DNA from: Hyparrhenia diplandra | Taxonomy: Eukaryota > Streptophyta > Magnoliopsida > Poales > Poaceae | Length of the DNA: 64,000 nt | Direction of reading: 5' to 3' | Assembly: GCA_015847255.1 (NCBI GenBank) | Contig: JADLZK010013220.1 | Span: 1 to 64,000 of the forward strand | Shown: piece after piece, positions 1 to 11,984 of the stretch | Numbering within the stretch: position 1 is the stretch's first letter | How the letters are laid out: every line of letters starts with the position of its first letter | Translations under genes and position numbers: made by a program | The notes under the pieces: model-generated | Databases searched by the model: none | What the model saw: the letters and a program-made list of their open reading frames with translations, nothing else | What the model was told of the DNA's origin: nothing

Positions 1-284
1 AATTTGCTAATGGTTCAGTTGTTGGTTAATCTCTTGCATGGCAATCTCTTTATCTTTCGTTAATTTGGGTTCTATTGTTTTCTTGAATCGGTTTATTATT
101 TATTATGATGCGTGTCAATCTTAATTTTCTATCATTTGTGTTCAACTGTTCCCTCGTCTTAGAAACCGGCGGCCGAGTCCTATTTATACGTACATAAACC
201 CCTGTCTCCGGTCCGCTCTCCAACACTCCGCTCTCCAAACACACTCCCTCTCTACCCCGTTTTCACAAGAAGCCGGCCGGGTCG

Positions 285-575
285 GTGACGCCGCCGACGA
301 TCGACATGGCTGCCGACCGGGCGGAGAAGTCCATCCCGCATCGCCTCGGCGCCGCCCACAACAAGCTCAACGGCACGGCCGACCAAGTTGGCCCGCCAAC
401 GGTGAATCACCACTTGGAGGAGAAGTCCATCATCACCCTCCGGATCGAGTACTTGGCCGATAACCTCGCCGAGGGGATACCGTGGCCAAACCGGAGGAGA
501 TGGAGTCGGCCGCCGGGAAGAAGGCCGGGCGGGCGGCCAAGAAGGCCAAGAAGAAGGCCAAGAAGGCGGCTTTAA
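285..575 (+). pseudogene. Degenerate ORF with lysine-rich tail in a second frame
   Basis: A GC-rich stretch stays open for 96 codons from an ATG at 285; a second in-frame ATG at 306 gives MAADRAEKS. The 3' part, read in another frame (about 480-575), encodes a basic tail of the form ESAAGKKAGRAAKKAKKKAKKAA, while the annotated frame turns the same bases into an arginine/proline run. That suggests a frameshifted remnant of a lysine-rich nuclear protein such as a histone or HMG-like protein. I do not recognise the N-terminal part and no complete histone fold is visible. It could equally be a chance ORF in GC-rich DNA. Confidence 0.2.
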
Positions 576-719
576 TTAGGCGGCCCGCTTTCTTTTTATG
601 TTAATTTATTGTATCGTTGTTTCTATGACGAGTTTAATTTGGTTTGTGTCGTTTGTTAATGGATGCGTGTTAATCTTGATGCCGATTTTTGTTTTATTGT
701 TCCTTTGCTTCCCCTCCCA

Positions 720-782
720 AATCGCTATCGGTTCCAATCAACCCGGTTGTGTCAATCGTCGAATCGCTATCGGTTCTAATTC
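720..782. repeat. Short tandem repeat, 42-bp period
   Basis: The phrase aatcgctatcggttc occurs at 720 and again at 762, so a unit of 42 bp is present about 1.5 times. It sits just 3' of the lysine-rich ORF in otherwise anonymous sequence. Confidence 0.6.
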
Positions 783-1034
783 AAACCCCGAAAGTGATCC
801 GTGGTCCATCAAGACCCCGCCGGGGGAATGATTCAAACCGGTAGAGATATAAATCTTCACCGCCGGTATTGGTCGAGTCCGTGGAGTTTCTGGTTTGTCC
901 AGCGCTGGACGGTTTATCATCGCCGGGCGCGGTTTATCGCTGCCGGTGAACTAAATTTCGGCAGTGATACCGGCGGTAGTGATGAGCGAATCTGTAGTAG
1001 TGTACTGATGACAACCTTTGGACTGCATATTTAA

Positions 1035-4000
1035 TCTTTATTAGTGCTTTCTCTTGTGCACACATTGGAGAGCACTAGTGCTCTCTTCTTCTCCACCACG
1101 ACTATGCAATGTCTATGTGCTAAATCTCTGGTGCTAATCTGAATGTGTTTCTTCGTGCCCATTTGTTCAGGCTTCTCTTTTACGATGTCTCGAGTTTCTT
1201 GCTTATCTTCTAGGGTCCTCCGTGCTTCTCTTTGATCTTCCTTCAGGGTGTTGGTTGCTTGATCTCCACCATATATCCTAGCTCATGTCAGTCTCCCATA
1301 AGACTAAAGTACCTTTAGTCCTAATGGTTATGTTATCATTCAACTACCAAAACTAGTATAATGTATGTGCTAACGCCACAGCTTCACTTCAGGGATAAAC
1401 ATGAAAACAATCAAATGATGATATTTTGTTCTTAAGTTTCACACAATTTTATATAACATGTATACAATATTCTTTGCTTTGCAATTGCACATAGTAGCAG
1501 GTAGTTTGGTCACTTTCAAGGCTCTTACAAAATAAATATTTTTTAGCCATCCTTAGTCTTGTAGTCCACGACACCCCACTCCAGCCATCCTACACTCCTG
1601 CAAACAATAGTCATCAATTCAGTATAGTCTCTATGAAAACATAAACTACATGCTATAAAGTTCAAAAATTTTAAGATCAGTTCCTATTGTAAGAAAAGGC
1701 CATTGATTGTTTTAATATCCATGATTAGAGGCCTGCAAAACTATAAACACAAAAAAAAACCACTTGTCTACAATTGACTGTAAGTTCATTACTCAACCTC
1801 CAAGAATGCATACACAGGAAGCTCAATAATCCGAATTCAAATATGAGCTTGGCTGCATCATTACAAGAAAATCACCACATATAAGTAGCTGAACCAAAAA
1901 AGCAATCCATCACTTGTTTGGAAAAGCAGTAGGGAGGATTCCAAACCTTACATTTCATTGAAAAGCAATCCACCACTATAACCTGCAATTTTTTTAAAAA
2001 ATATTCCAACTCATTTAGAAATCAATGCCACTTCAGGAAATAACAAACCTTCATTTGGGGAAACTAAAACCAAACATTCAGTAGCAAACTGAAGAAGTGG
2101 GGAGGTGCACCACGACCCATAGCAGCTAATATCATTTGTTGCACAAGACACAGCCCCGTAGATGACCTTCTTGGGATCTAAACTGAGGCAACCTCCTTAG
2201 GCTCTGTGCACCGGCGAAGATGTAAAATGAAGTGTGGCACAACACAAGTTTGCATTCCTAAAAGTTTTGCATAGACATAATATTAGCGAAAAAATGTTTG
2301 GATCAATTGAAATCACACTACATGATGCAAAGAATAATTTAATGGAGCACCATAAGGCTTTTAATTTAATTGGCCAACAACATGGACATAGAAGCTAAAT
2401 AATAGAAGTGCTCCAACAACCATACAGTTTGAACATATTCCAATTAGCTAGTATGTGTATTCTGATGTAGTCCAATTACTGACCATACTGAATTGAGTTA
2501 ACAAATCTTTCGAAACTCAAGCAAGGCTGTTGAGCTAGACCAAATTGTAAGAGAGAGATAAACAACTTGTTATTCTTTCACTAAGCAGAATCAATTCAGT
2601 TATGGTGTTTCTGCTTCACAAAAATATCTAGCACAGAAAATTTTCACTGAACTGAAACGTATTACAGTGTTCCTTCTGGAGTTCGATCAGCATGTCTCAA
2701 AAATCATGACTGAAACAGTTTTTTCTAGGTGGAAATAATAACGAATTCACAACCCTCATGACATTTACGGATTTACCACCAAGCAGGACCTCTAAAAGGC
2801 TAAGAAAAGATACCTCTACCTTCTCGCTGCAGCTTCAGGACAAACAAATCAGTTAAGGGTATATCAGAGGAGAGCAAGAAATTATTCCATGCAAGAAAAA
2901 AAGAATGAAGGCCCATACCAAGGGAACCCTAGAGTCCTAGACATACTTATTAGTTATTATTACCTCATGTACCCATATAAATTTTCGAAAAGCATCTGCT
3001 GTGCCCATAAAAAATTTAACCAAGCTCCAAGATAGGAATCATTGACTAAACCAATCAAATTTGAGGTGACTTACCTCAACAGATCCACGAATGACGCAAT
3101 AGGGAATAGAGTTATGCAATCAGTTCTGCCTCCCCAGCAGAAAGAGATCGCTAGTTGTACTATCTAGGCACCATCGTCGATCAGACACGGTGACCTGCAC
3201 AGCACCTCGACCGCCTCGGCCCCTCTCTTAGCAGGATTTCCTAACTTGTGAGTGGAAGACGAATTCTAGAAACGTCACCGTAATATTCATTTGAGGACGT
3301 GAAAAGAGGATGACATAAAAAAAGACTTGATTAACGCCTGGCAAATGCTCCGGTACACCTCTTTTAGAAAAAATTGCACGAATTTTAAAGCAAAGTTTCA
3401 CTCAATTAATTGGTTATTAATATTTTTTGTTTGGGTCACGATTAGGCCTCGCCCTATCCGTGTCCAACGTGGCCCAGACCAACGTGATATCTCATCTACA
3501 CGATCCGGATCTCCTACCTCTGTAGCTCCTCCCATCTCCGGTTACTGGCCGCATGTCATGGAACGGGGATGACACGTGACTGAATGAGTGCGAGATGTAT
3601 GCGCCTTCATCGACCTCCGCTGTCGTCGTCAACCCTATTGGTTGCCCGCATGTGGAAATGAAATGTAAGCTGCGCGACGGATCAGAGGATGAGATAGCAG
3701 GGAGAGAGATCGTTGGGCATGTCCCCCCCTCCCCCGCCCCGCTTGGCGCCCCTCGGCTCGGAAATCGGAATAACCAACGGAAGAGAAAGGGAATCAGGAG
3801 AGGAGGCTCGGCGACGATATGGGATGGTGGTGCTGGTGCCAGGGCTGGGCATGCATTGGGTGAGGGTAGGGCCCGACCCGTACGAGATCCAAATGAAAAA
3901 TAATCAATTTAACAATTAATTAACTAGAGCTTTGCTTTAGACCGGTACACCTCTTTTAGAAAAGGTCGTACAAAAAATTCATGTCACCCACACTACTGCA

Positions 4001-4180
4001 ACCCACATTTTACACTTCAGAAATTTAGAAAAGGTGGTTTATTAACTAGAGCAACTGCTCCGGTACACCTCTCATATATGGCTAGTGAATATACAAGTCA
4101 TATTACACTACTGCAACCCACATTTGACAGCTGGAGCAAAATGCATGTCAACAACAAAAATATTAAGATTATTACATCAA
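1035..4180. other. Intergenic stretch with a few exon-like fragments
   Basis: No long reading frame is present. On the minus strand two short pieces look like exon remnants: about 1555-1615, where an acceptor-like TTTGCAG precedes an open frame ending SVGWLEWGVVDYKTKDG and a stop, and about 2080-2190, which reads DPKKVIYGAVSCATND. Neither is recognised. From 3430 to 3900 the sequence is GC-rich and promoter-like, with a G-box/ABRE-type GACACGTGAC at 3571-3580. The phrase CCGGTACACCTCT recurs at about 3351, 3953 and 4060. Confidence 0.3.
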
Positions 4181-4185
4181 ATGTA

Positions 4186-4432
4186 CTCCCTCTGTCCCTT
4201 TTTAATTGTCGTTTTTTATGTGTGTGCCATAAGTTTGACTTGATTTATATAAAATACGTGCAATATTTGTATCTTCGAATAAATTTGTTAAAAAAAACTA
4301 GATTCAAAGATATTTCCAATTATACTAATTATATACTATAATTATTAATATAGATTTAATTTAATTTGTTTCTTGGGAAGCATAAAACGACAAGTATTAG
4401 GACAAACGACAAATATTTAGGGACGGAAGGAG
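4186..4432 (+). mobile_element. Stowaway MITE 1
   Basis: The element begins CTCCCTCTGTCCC and ends with the complementary GGGACGGAAGGAG. It is flanked by TA at 4184-4185 and 4433-4434, the target duplication of Tc1/mariner-type Stowaway elements. It is about 247 bp, AT-rich and non-coding. Its interior (tttgacttgatttatat, then a tttccaat..tactaatta block) is shared with the next two copies, so all three belong to one subfamily. Confidence 0.9.
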
Positions 4433-4551
4433 TATTATAAGAAGATTGATGACCAATAAGCATCTTCTAGAGTTTTACCTTTCTAAATTCCAATAGTAAC
4501 TTTCGGGCAAATTGGTAATACTGCATAATCCATAATGTCAAGCTAATAGTA

Positions 4552-4804
4552 CTCCCTCCGTCCCAAAAACATGCAAGGGAAGCGTGTCAATCAAACTTTC
4601 TCAACTTTGACTACGTTTGTAGAGAATACGTGCAACATTTATATCTCCAAATAAATTTATTAAAAAACTAGACTTAAAATCTTTCCGATGATATTAATTA
4701 CTTAGTATAAATATTTATATATTTAAATATATAATTACCGACAGTTTAAAAATATTGACTTCTTGGGAAGCCGAGAATTGCATGTTTTCTCGGGACTAAG
4801 GGAA
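4552..4804 (+). mobile_element. Stowaway MITE 2
   Basis: It begins CTCCCTCCGTCCC and ends GGGACTAAGGGAA, a decayed complement, with TA at 4550-4551 and 4805-4806. It lies in the same orientation as MITE 1 and shares its interior, so it is a diverged sibling about 120 bp downstream. Confidence 0.85.
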
Positions 4805-5074
4805 TACAAAAACTTCCTTGATCCGGGAATGCTTACATCGAGATTTGTGGCAGCAAAATTTGACAACTGGGTCAAAAGATAAGTGTTTTATATCAATATT
4901 TCTCTACCATAATAAAATTCCTATTTCTAAACAAAATATTTCTCTAAAAAATTATTTGGAAACAACTTCATTTCTTAGTAAAATAAAAAATACAAATAAA
5001 TTCCTAAACTGAATCCAGCTTCACCATATTCACAATTGGTTCTTTGTTGAATCTTTTTTTATTGATATATTATA

Positions 5075-5316
5075 CTCTCTCCGTCCCTAAATAAGTGTCC
5101 CTTTGCGCTTCCCCGAGAAAAAACTACCGGCAATTATATATTAAAAATATTAATAACTATAGTATATAATTAGTGTCATTGGAAAGATCTTTTCATCGAA
5201 GTTTTTTTTTTTATCAAAATTATTTGAAGATACAAATGTTGCACGTATTTTATATAAATCGACTTGAATTTGTGACACGCACACCAAAAACGTCACTTAA
5301 AAAGGGACGGTGGGAG
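5075..5316 (-). mobile_element. Stowaway MITE 3, inverted
   Basis: It begins CTCTCTCCGTCCC and ends GGGACGGTGGGAG, with TA at 5073-5074 and 5317-5318. The shared interior motif reads in the opposite orientation to MITEs 1 and 2, so this copy is inverted. Confidence 0.88.
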
Positions 5317-5920
5317 TAGGTTACTAAATAAATTAACCATACGTGCAACTCATAGGTATGCCAGATATATGGAGATAAAATTAGGTCTTCAAAACTTGTT
5401 TCATTCATCTTGCATGGTAAAAGGGAAAAGGGAAAGGAAGGTACATTCTGACTTGATTACGAGGCTGCAGCAAACGTGATGCTGCATCTGGACCCAAATT
5501 CAGTAATTTCTATAAAATTCTAAAGAACAAATTAAAATTCATCATTAACACTTTCAACATCCCTGTGTTGTTAAAATTACAAAAAAAAAAAAAAAAGGAC
5601 AGATATAACAAGTTTCAACTCCCAGCTACACAATAGAACCATACACAATTGCCACATTCACACGGATCCATATTCAAGCAGAACCACTGCCCACTGGAGT
5701 ACTGGGGCAGTGCTCAGCTGGACTCTGCTGCTGCAGCTACCTGTGCTTACTGTTCGTTATTAGGATGCCAAAAAAAACCTGTTGTTTGTTGTTGCTGAAT
5801 GGACCAGGGCCGTACATTAGCAAGTGCGAAGTGTGCATGTGTTCTGGGCCTCCAAATTTAGTATATAATTAGAGCAAGTCCAAGAGCTCTAAAAAAATTA
5901 ACGCTCAAATCTCTTTATTA
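5317..5920. other. Non-coding stretch upstream of the remorin remnant
   Basis: AT-rich DNA with a poly-A run at about 5580-5597. I see no gene, terminal repeat or recognisable promoter here. Confidence 0.4.
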
Positions 5921-5929
5921 TGGACACAC

Positions 5930-6162
5930 GCAACGCAGGGCTGAGAAGAAGATGTCTGCCATCATGGCGTGGGAGAACACAAAGAAGGCGGCCGTGGAAG
6001 CAAAGCTGCAGGCATCCACAAGGTGGCGGAAGAGAGGCGCGCGTCGGTGGAGGCCAAGCGGCGCGCGGCGCGAGGCCATCCTCAAGTACGAGCACATGGC
6101 GGCAAAGCACAGGTCCAAAAGGGACTACACCGGCCACCAGATTCCTCGGCTGTTTCTGATCA
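5930..6162 (+). pseudogene. Remorin C-terminal domain, broken copy
   Basis: Remorins are plant plasma-membrane nanodomain proteins whose conserved C-terminal region is a coiled coil ending in a short membrane-anchoring tail. Here the remorin signature is spread over three frames: AEKKMSAIMAWENTKKAAVE about 5938-6000, then IHKVAEERRASVEAKR about 6015-6062, then EAILKYEHMAAKHRSK about 6073-6120, then TPATRFLGCF with a stop at about 6159. Between the first two blocks roughly twenty residues of the coiled coil are missing, and there are three frame changes. An AG at 5929-5930 could be an old splice acceptor. No N-terminal exon is visible upstream, so this is a truncated pseudogene or captured last exon. 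The family call is firm; the origin is inferred. Confidence 0.8.
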
Positions 6163-6680
6163 GATCAGGAATGCAGAATGCAACGCATGCATATCATCTG
6201 ATCTTTTGCAGTTTTGCCTTTGCCTTTGGTGTTCTCGTGTACATTGTAACATACATACTCCTACATGCTTTGGTCAGCCATCTTGGCTACTGCTTTGCTG
6301 CGTGGTGGGTGTTGTTTGCAAGGGAAATGTCTGTGCGACCGTTTGTGTGCTGTGGGGTATGGTGTATTTTGCAACTGTATATGTATGTATAAATGTATTG
6401 TAGCCACGCACACATTTTTAGCACCTCAATCTCAAAGCACGTAGGCATCCTGTACCAAGAAATATTATTACTTGGATGTTGCTTCAGTTTCGTCAGAGGA
6501 ATGAAATGGAATGGAATGCGATGCAAAACGTGCAGCAATGCAATCCTGAGCCATTCTAAGAAGAAACTAACAGCAATGTAAACACAAGGCAACGACTGCA
6601 ACACTAGACTCCTCCCTACTTGCAGCCAGAAACAGCAAGCGACGGCAGCGGCGGAACCGCGAGTGATACCACGGTCACCA
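6163..6680. other. Non-coding stretch between remorin remnant and minus-strand gene
   Basis: The ORFs here are short, overlapping and without family resemblance. The right part is presumably the 3' UTR of the minus-strand gene whose stop codon is at 6681. Confidence 0.35.
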
Positions 6681-7772
6681 TCAGGTGGGGGGCAGCAGGG
6701 CGTGGCGGTACATGTCGTTGGCGCGGCGCGCGTAGAGGTAGGCGGCGAGTGCGATGTCAGCGGTGACCACGGCGGCGAGCGTCCCTGCGAGGACCGTCAC
6801 GCGCACTTTGCCCCAGAAGCCCGCGCGGCGCAGGCGCGCGCGACGGGCGGCGTTGGCGGCGGCCGCAGCGGGGTCGAGCTCCAGGGCCGCGGCCGCGGCG
6901 AGAGCGGCCAGGACGCGCTTCGACCGCGGGCTGAGGCCGCCAGCGCCACGCAGCTCGGCCACGGCCAGGTTGAGCGCCGCCACGGTGTCGGTGGCCGAAT
7001 CCGCGCGCGCTGGCACCTGTACATCAGAAAGCACCACAACAGGATCCGTTCGTTAGGGTCTCATTTCGATTTTGAATAAACTATACACATGCGAGTTGTG
7101 GGAATCAAGTTGAGCATCAATTTGCAAAACCAAAACGAGTGTATTCGAATTAAAACGGAGGAACCCGTCGTCACCTCTCGCAGCGATATGCAAATAATTA
7201 AGTTACCGCACACAAAATTTTGATAGCAGCGATATGCAATTCGATCCTCACCAGACCACCCACCTCGGTGACGTAGTCAGCGGAAGCAGTCAGCGCGTCA
7301 TCGGCAGCAGCGGAGACGACGGAGGTGGAGGAGGTGTCGCCGGAGACGACGTCGGGGTCCGGGAGCTCGAGGAGTGGTGCGACGGCGGATGGGAGGGTGA
7401 AGTCGTCGTCGTCGTAGACCAGGCACTTCCACCACCTGATCGAATCCGCCGCGAATGCTACTTGTTAAAATACGGAAGCGAAGGTGGCGAAGGTGGGAAG
7501 AGGAGATTAGCGTAGGGAGACACTACCTTGGCGGCATTGGAGTTACGGGCGGCGGTGGCGGTCGACGAGGGGGTGGATCCGACGTAGCTGCGAGTGGCGG
7601 GGCAGGAGGAAGTGGAAGAGGTTGAAGAGCGGAGCGCGGAGGGGCGCGGGGTGTGCATGGCGGCGGCGGTGGCGGTCGACGAGGAGGTGGATCCGACGGA
7701 GCTGCGAGTGGGGGAGGTTGAAGAGCGGAGCGCGGAGGGGCGCGGGGTGTGCATGGCGGCGGATGGGCGCAA
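6681..7772 (-). CDS. Unrecognised three-exon protein with one membrane segment
   Basis: Three exons are read on the minus strand: 7772-7527 (donor AAG|GTAGTG), 7457-7264 (donor GAG|GTGGGT) and 7016-6681 (acceptor TGTACAG|GTG). Exon 1 is rich in Ser, Thr, Arg and Pro, like an organelle transit peptide. Exon 2 encodes a tryptophan-containing acidic block (IRWWKCLVYDDDDFTLP). Exon 3 has an Ala/Leu-rich helical stretch and then a hydrophobic segment (VRVTVLAGTLAAVVTADIAL), followed by AYLYARRAND near the C-terminus. Exons 2 and 3 join in frame. Exon 1 joins exon 2 one base out of frame with the best splice sites, so either exon 1 is mis-assigned or an indel is present. A plastid or mitochondrial membrane protein is a guess; no family is recognised. 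ATGs at 7772, 7754 and 7658 are all possible starts. Confidence 0.5.
7556..7770 (-). repeat. In-frame tandem duplication within exon 1
   Basis: The block encoding MHTPRPSALRSSTS...VGST.SSTATAA occurs twice. The offset is 96 bp at one edge (7621 versus 7717) and 114 bp at the other (7561 versus 7675), the difference being an 18-bp stretch present in one copy. Both numbers are multiples of three, so the duplication keeps its own frame and duplicates the candidate start codon. Confidence 0.8.
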
Positions 7773-8364
7773 GGATTTCTCCGCTTTATCTGAAACACAA
7801 TGCAGAGAAGAAATTTATAAAATGCCACACCACTTAAAAACTGATAAACAGGATTATACAGTTAAAAAGATGTGACCCTAGCACTTGTAGAAACTGAGGT
7901 GTCACATAGCATTAGTAGGAAGCCCATAAACATTTTATTTCCTCAAAAAATGCTTGTGCATCGCACCTCAGATACCTAAAAATAGCATGGCGAATCATTA
8001 CACTACACAGCTACTGAACCTATCAATAGTGACTTCAGAAGGAACGTAAAATATCATGTTAATTACGAAGTTCAAACAACAATGGTCACGAAGTTTGAAA
8101 TATCTTTAAACTTCCACAGCCCATCTTTGGCTGAGTGGCACCATTGGTTGATTTCTATGCAACTTGCAAGTGTGTTAGTCAATGCTCTGGATATGAAGTG
8201 GGCAAACAAACTCGCAATTTCCAGCAGTCCCCATTCAACATTAAAGCATCCAGACAACAACAGATGTGCACCAACTTCTACAGCATGATAAGCATTACGA
8301 ACAAAAAAAATTGGGGCAGATTTAAGCATGCACATGCAGAAAATTTAGGGAAAGTTTGGCAAAT
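7773..8364. other. Upstream region of the three-exon gene
   Basis: No supported gene. On the minus strand TGTGACACCTC starts near 7907, resembling the terminus of a grass LTR or related repeat, but no partner end or target duplication was found. Confidence 0.3.
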
Positions 8365-8369
8365 GTATT

Positions 8370-10920
8370 TGTCATATCCAATTTATAGAACAAATTGAAC
8401 AATAGATTATATGTGCACCCTAGAATCAATCGCACACATATAATGACAAAACTAAAGGAAATAGTATCATCCGAGTGCCTTATTACATCACGAACTGTAT
8501 CTCAAAACATAAATATCATAAAAGTCTTGACAATAATATAGACACTAGCTAAGCTTCAGGGCGCCTTCATCTCCACAGGGAAGATCGACTGGTTGACACT
8601 CAAGCCTAGTAGTCATCTTCGTAGGGTTGATAACCATGGCCATCTGTACCCATCCGGGATTTTCCCAAAAATGCAATATAAAGCAAGCGTGAGTACACAA
8701 CGTACTCAACAAGTATAACATGGGAGTAAATGAGGCTCAAAAGCTGACACTGGTTATACCGCGGTAAGCTTTTAGTAAGTCAAAGTTTTATTCATTCTAA
8801 TAGTTCTAGGTTCTGCTTAAGCTCCAATTATTGCCCAACAATTAATTAAGATCACCACTGTTCAAGTATCACCATTATTCACCATTATCATCATGTTACA
8901 TTTATTCCGTGAGTTTTCCGGGCCGCTCATAACCGTGAGCACGGCTGTTATAACAGTTTTACTCTGCGCAGAGGTGTGCACTTTCACTGTGAGTTATGAC
9001 TTTCAAATGTAAAGGCTCATGACTTCCATTACACCAAAAATCATACATAGCCTTTCGAAAGATTACCTAACAAGTTCGGAGCCGCTATAGGTTTCAGAAG
9101 CCGACAGATATAGGACCAACCTTCCCGATGGCACAATGACACGCAGCCTATACACAAGGGGACAGGGACCGCACTATACCCAACCGACAACCCCCTTTTG
9201 CGCCACAAGGGTAACCCCCAACAAGCAAGACAAGAGTTTTCTAATCAACTACAGTCAGAGCCACATGACGCTCCCAGTTGTACGGTTTTCCCAGCTTTTG
9301 CCAACGGATCAGTCCTTATGGAGGGCCAAGAGCATCAAAAGAGCTCCCTCGCCCTGTTGTTTCATTATCATGTTCACCGTCACCAACATCTCATAAATAA
9401 GTAGTCATCATCGGGTTCATTTATCTTTATGTTGAGCGCTAGCAAAACTACCCAATGCATATATCCCAAGGTAGCAAGGAACAGATAACAAAACTAGGAC
9501 AATCCTTAAAGCAAATTAATTAAACTCATGCACATGAAATAATGGTTAAAGGTGAATAGGTCAACAAGGTAAAGCCCAAGCTATACTTGCCTTCAGCAGG
9601 TGGTTGTTGCTGGTCTTCTTGGTCCTCGTAATACTCCTGGTCACCGAAGTACTGATCACCAGCAAACTGATCACCTTCTACTCAGACACCACGCAACAAC
9701 ACGTAATCCGGAATCATTCATGCAAAGCAAACAAGCCTATCATTAGAACATTGCACCAACAGTACAGAAATAAATTGAAAAGTTTCATAAATCAATCTAC
9801 GATTTACTACGATCACACAGATATAAGGATCACGCGAATCAGAGCTAAATCGAGCGAGTTACGAATAAAACAAGACTAACTTATGCAAGGTAATTAATTA
9901 AATCTAACTACGAAAATTAACAGTAGTAAACTGAACTAAAAGTGGCATAAACATCTAGGAAATTTAACTACGATCCTAACGCAAGTTGAACGGATCGATT
10001 TGGACTTAAAATGAGCGAGTTATAAGCATTTGAATTCAATGGCAAATCTGTAAATAGACGAAAACCGTTTTCGGAATAAAAACAAATAGAATTTCTTTTA
10101 TAAATCGAGCCAGGGACCTATACGTAATTAAAGGTAGCCGCCAGGGACTCTTTAACAAAACGACCCCGAAGGGGTACTAGACAATCTGGGCCGTCAGATC
10201 TCGAGTGGGTGGCCCGGATTAGATCGGTCGGGTGCAGTTTGACAACGCCGGCCAGGAGCAGGTCACCGGCGCGACGCGGCCGCGACCGACGGTGGCGAGG
10301 GTCGCCGGAATGCGCCATTCCGCCATGCGGACTGCGTTTCGGCGCCATGAACGTGTCAGATCGAAACCGACACAAGCGCGGCAAAGGAAAGGGGTCGACA
10401 TCGACGGGATTTGGTGCCGTGGTGCCGTCCGTCCCCGAGCGAGAGGAAGGGGAAACCCCTGTAGCAGCGCGGGACCCCCACGTCAGTGGTAGCGAGCCAA
10501 GGAAGGAGGCCAGCAGCGCTGGCAGCTGCTGCCTTGGGCGAGTTGGGCCGGCCCAGGAAGAAGTCTAGACGCGGCTCGGTCCAGCTGCAGGAAACAAGGG
10601 AGAGAAGGGTGGGCCGGCTTGGGCCACTCGGGCTGGAATGAGAAAACAGTGAAGGAGGGAAAAAGAAATTCTTTTCATTTTCTCAACTCATTTCAAAATG
10701 CTTTTGAAAATTGATTTGAACTCAATTTAAATTCCTACTAAACTCCAATCACAACAATAAGAAATATGCGGCAGCATGAGTGCATCAACCATGTGTCTAG
10801 CCTTATGATTGATTTTATTTTCATAAAAATTATTTATTCCCTATATTCAATGCATCACAAAATAGCATAAATAAATCCATTTAACTATTTTAAAATGCAT
10901 GAAAAATTTAGGGTGTTACA
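8370..10920 (-). mobile_element. Solo LTR of a (probably Gypsy) retrotransposon
   Basis: Read on the minus strand this 2551-bp block begins TGTAACACCC and ends ATATGACA, that is, TG...CA. It is flanked by a perfect 5-bp direct repeat GTATT at 8365-8369 and 10921-10925, the hallmark of LTR-element integration. No internal coding region, primer-binding site or second LTR is attached, so it is a solo LTR left by recombination. Its 5' half (10150-10650) is GC-rich, as expected for an LTR promoter. A short open frame rich in Gln, Asp and Tyr around 9595-9670 is not identified. TGTAACACCC starts are common in grass Gypsy LTRs, but lineage cannot be fixed without internal domains. Confidence 0.85.
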
Positions 10921-10925
10921 GTATT

Positions 10926-11984
10926 GGACCCAAAACAATACACTTCACCAGGAGGACCATAATTCTAAACCCTCTGCAATGCCCTAATGTCATGGACGCG
11001 ATAGGACGTCATAATGCCGTTTCAAATCCCCGCTACCTACCAACGCAAGATACCAAATAAGAAATCAGAGGGGTGAGAGGGGATTGCTGCGCCAATCGAA
11101 CCTTTGATCCCGAGCGAGGTCTGCCCGGATCCGACAGCCGTGAGCGCGTGCTCGATCTGCACAAGCTTTCCCGACGGGCTGCAGGAAAATCAACCGGAAA
11201 AGGGTCAAATCAAACCACCGTAGCGACACAAATCTCCCCCGATCTCGATGTAGAGGACGAGCAAGCGAGAGACGTGGAGAGGGGATCACGAACCTAAAGG
11301 TGGTCTGGCTGTCACCCATGGCCGGAGCGCGTTCACCTCGTCGGCTCTTGCGGGCGTTGGACCGTTGGAGTGCCGGCGATTCGGAACGAAATCCTCTGCA
11401 GTCACCCGTACCCGTATCGACGGCGCGGCGCAGTCATCCAATCTCAGCCCGTCGTTGCCGATCCAACAGCCACCGGTCCAAGGAAGCTTCCAGGGCACCA
11501 TTCATCAGCTGCGATGGGCCTCGGCCCAACAAGAGCATAACGCTGCTCAGGTTTTTAGCGCTTCTGCGAGCGTTTTTGGCGCGGGCTGCGGCAGAATAGG
11601 CGCGCTCTCCGTGCTTTGGGGCCGGGAAAAGCAAACGGCGATCGTCTGGAGCTGGCTCATCCTCGATGGAAGGTGTGTCGCTCTTCATTCTAATTTGTTC
11701 CTGTTGTGTCCGATTGCAAAGTGCACTGCCCTTCTCTCCTCACCAATCTTACCCAGATTGCAAGGGTTGGGTTCCTTAATTTGGTTGCTTTTGTCCTGTA
11801 CGGCTGTAACAAAACAAAATCTGCATATTTCAGATGGAAGATTGAAGGAGACATCAACTTGGCCACATTAAAATCAAATCTGCATATTTGACATGGAATA
11901 AAAAAGGTTTGTAATGCCATAAATATTCCACAATTTGCCCCAAAATCAATATAATCAATTAATCATGTAGGGAGGGTTTGGTTC
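10926..11984 (+). other. GC-rich stretch, possible old leader of the FAR1-like remnant
   Basis: From about 11070 to 11650 the DNA is GC-rich with overlapping short ORFs on both strands, none recognisable. It precedes the FAR1-like fragment in the same orientation and may be its former 5' UTR and first exon. Confidence 0.3.
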
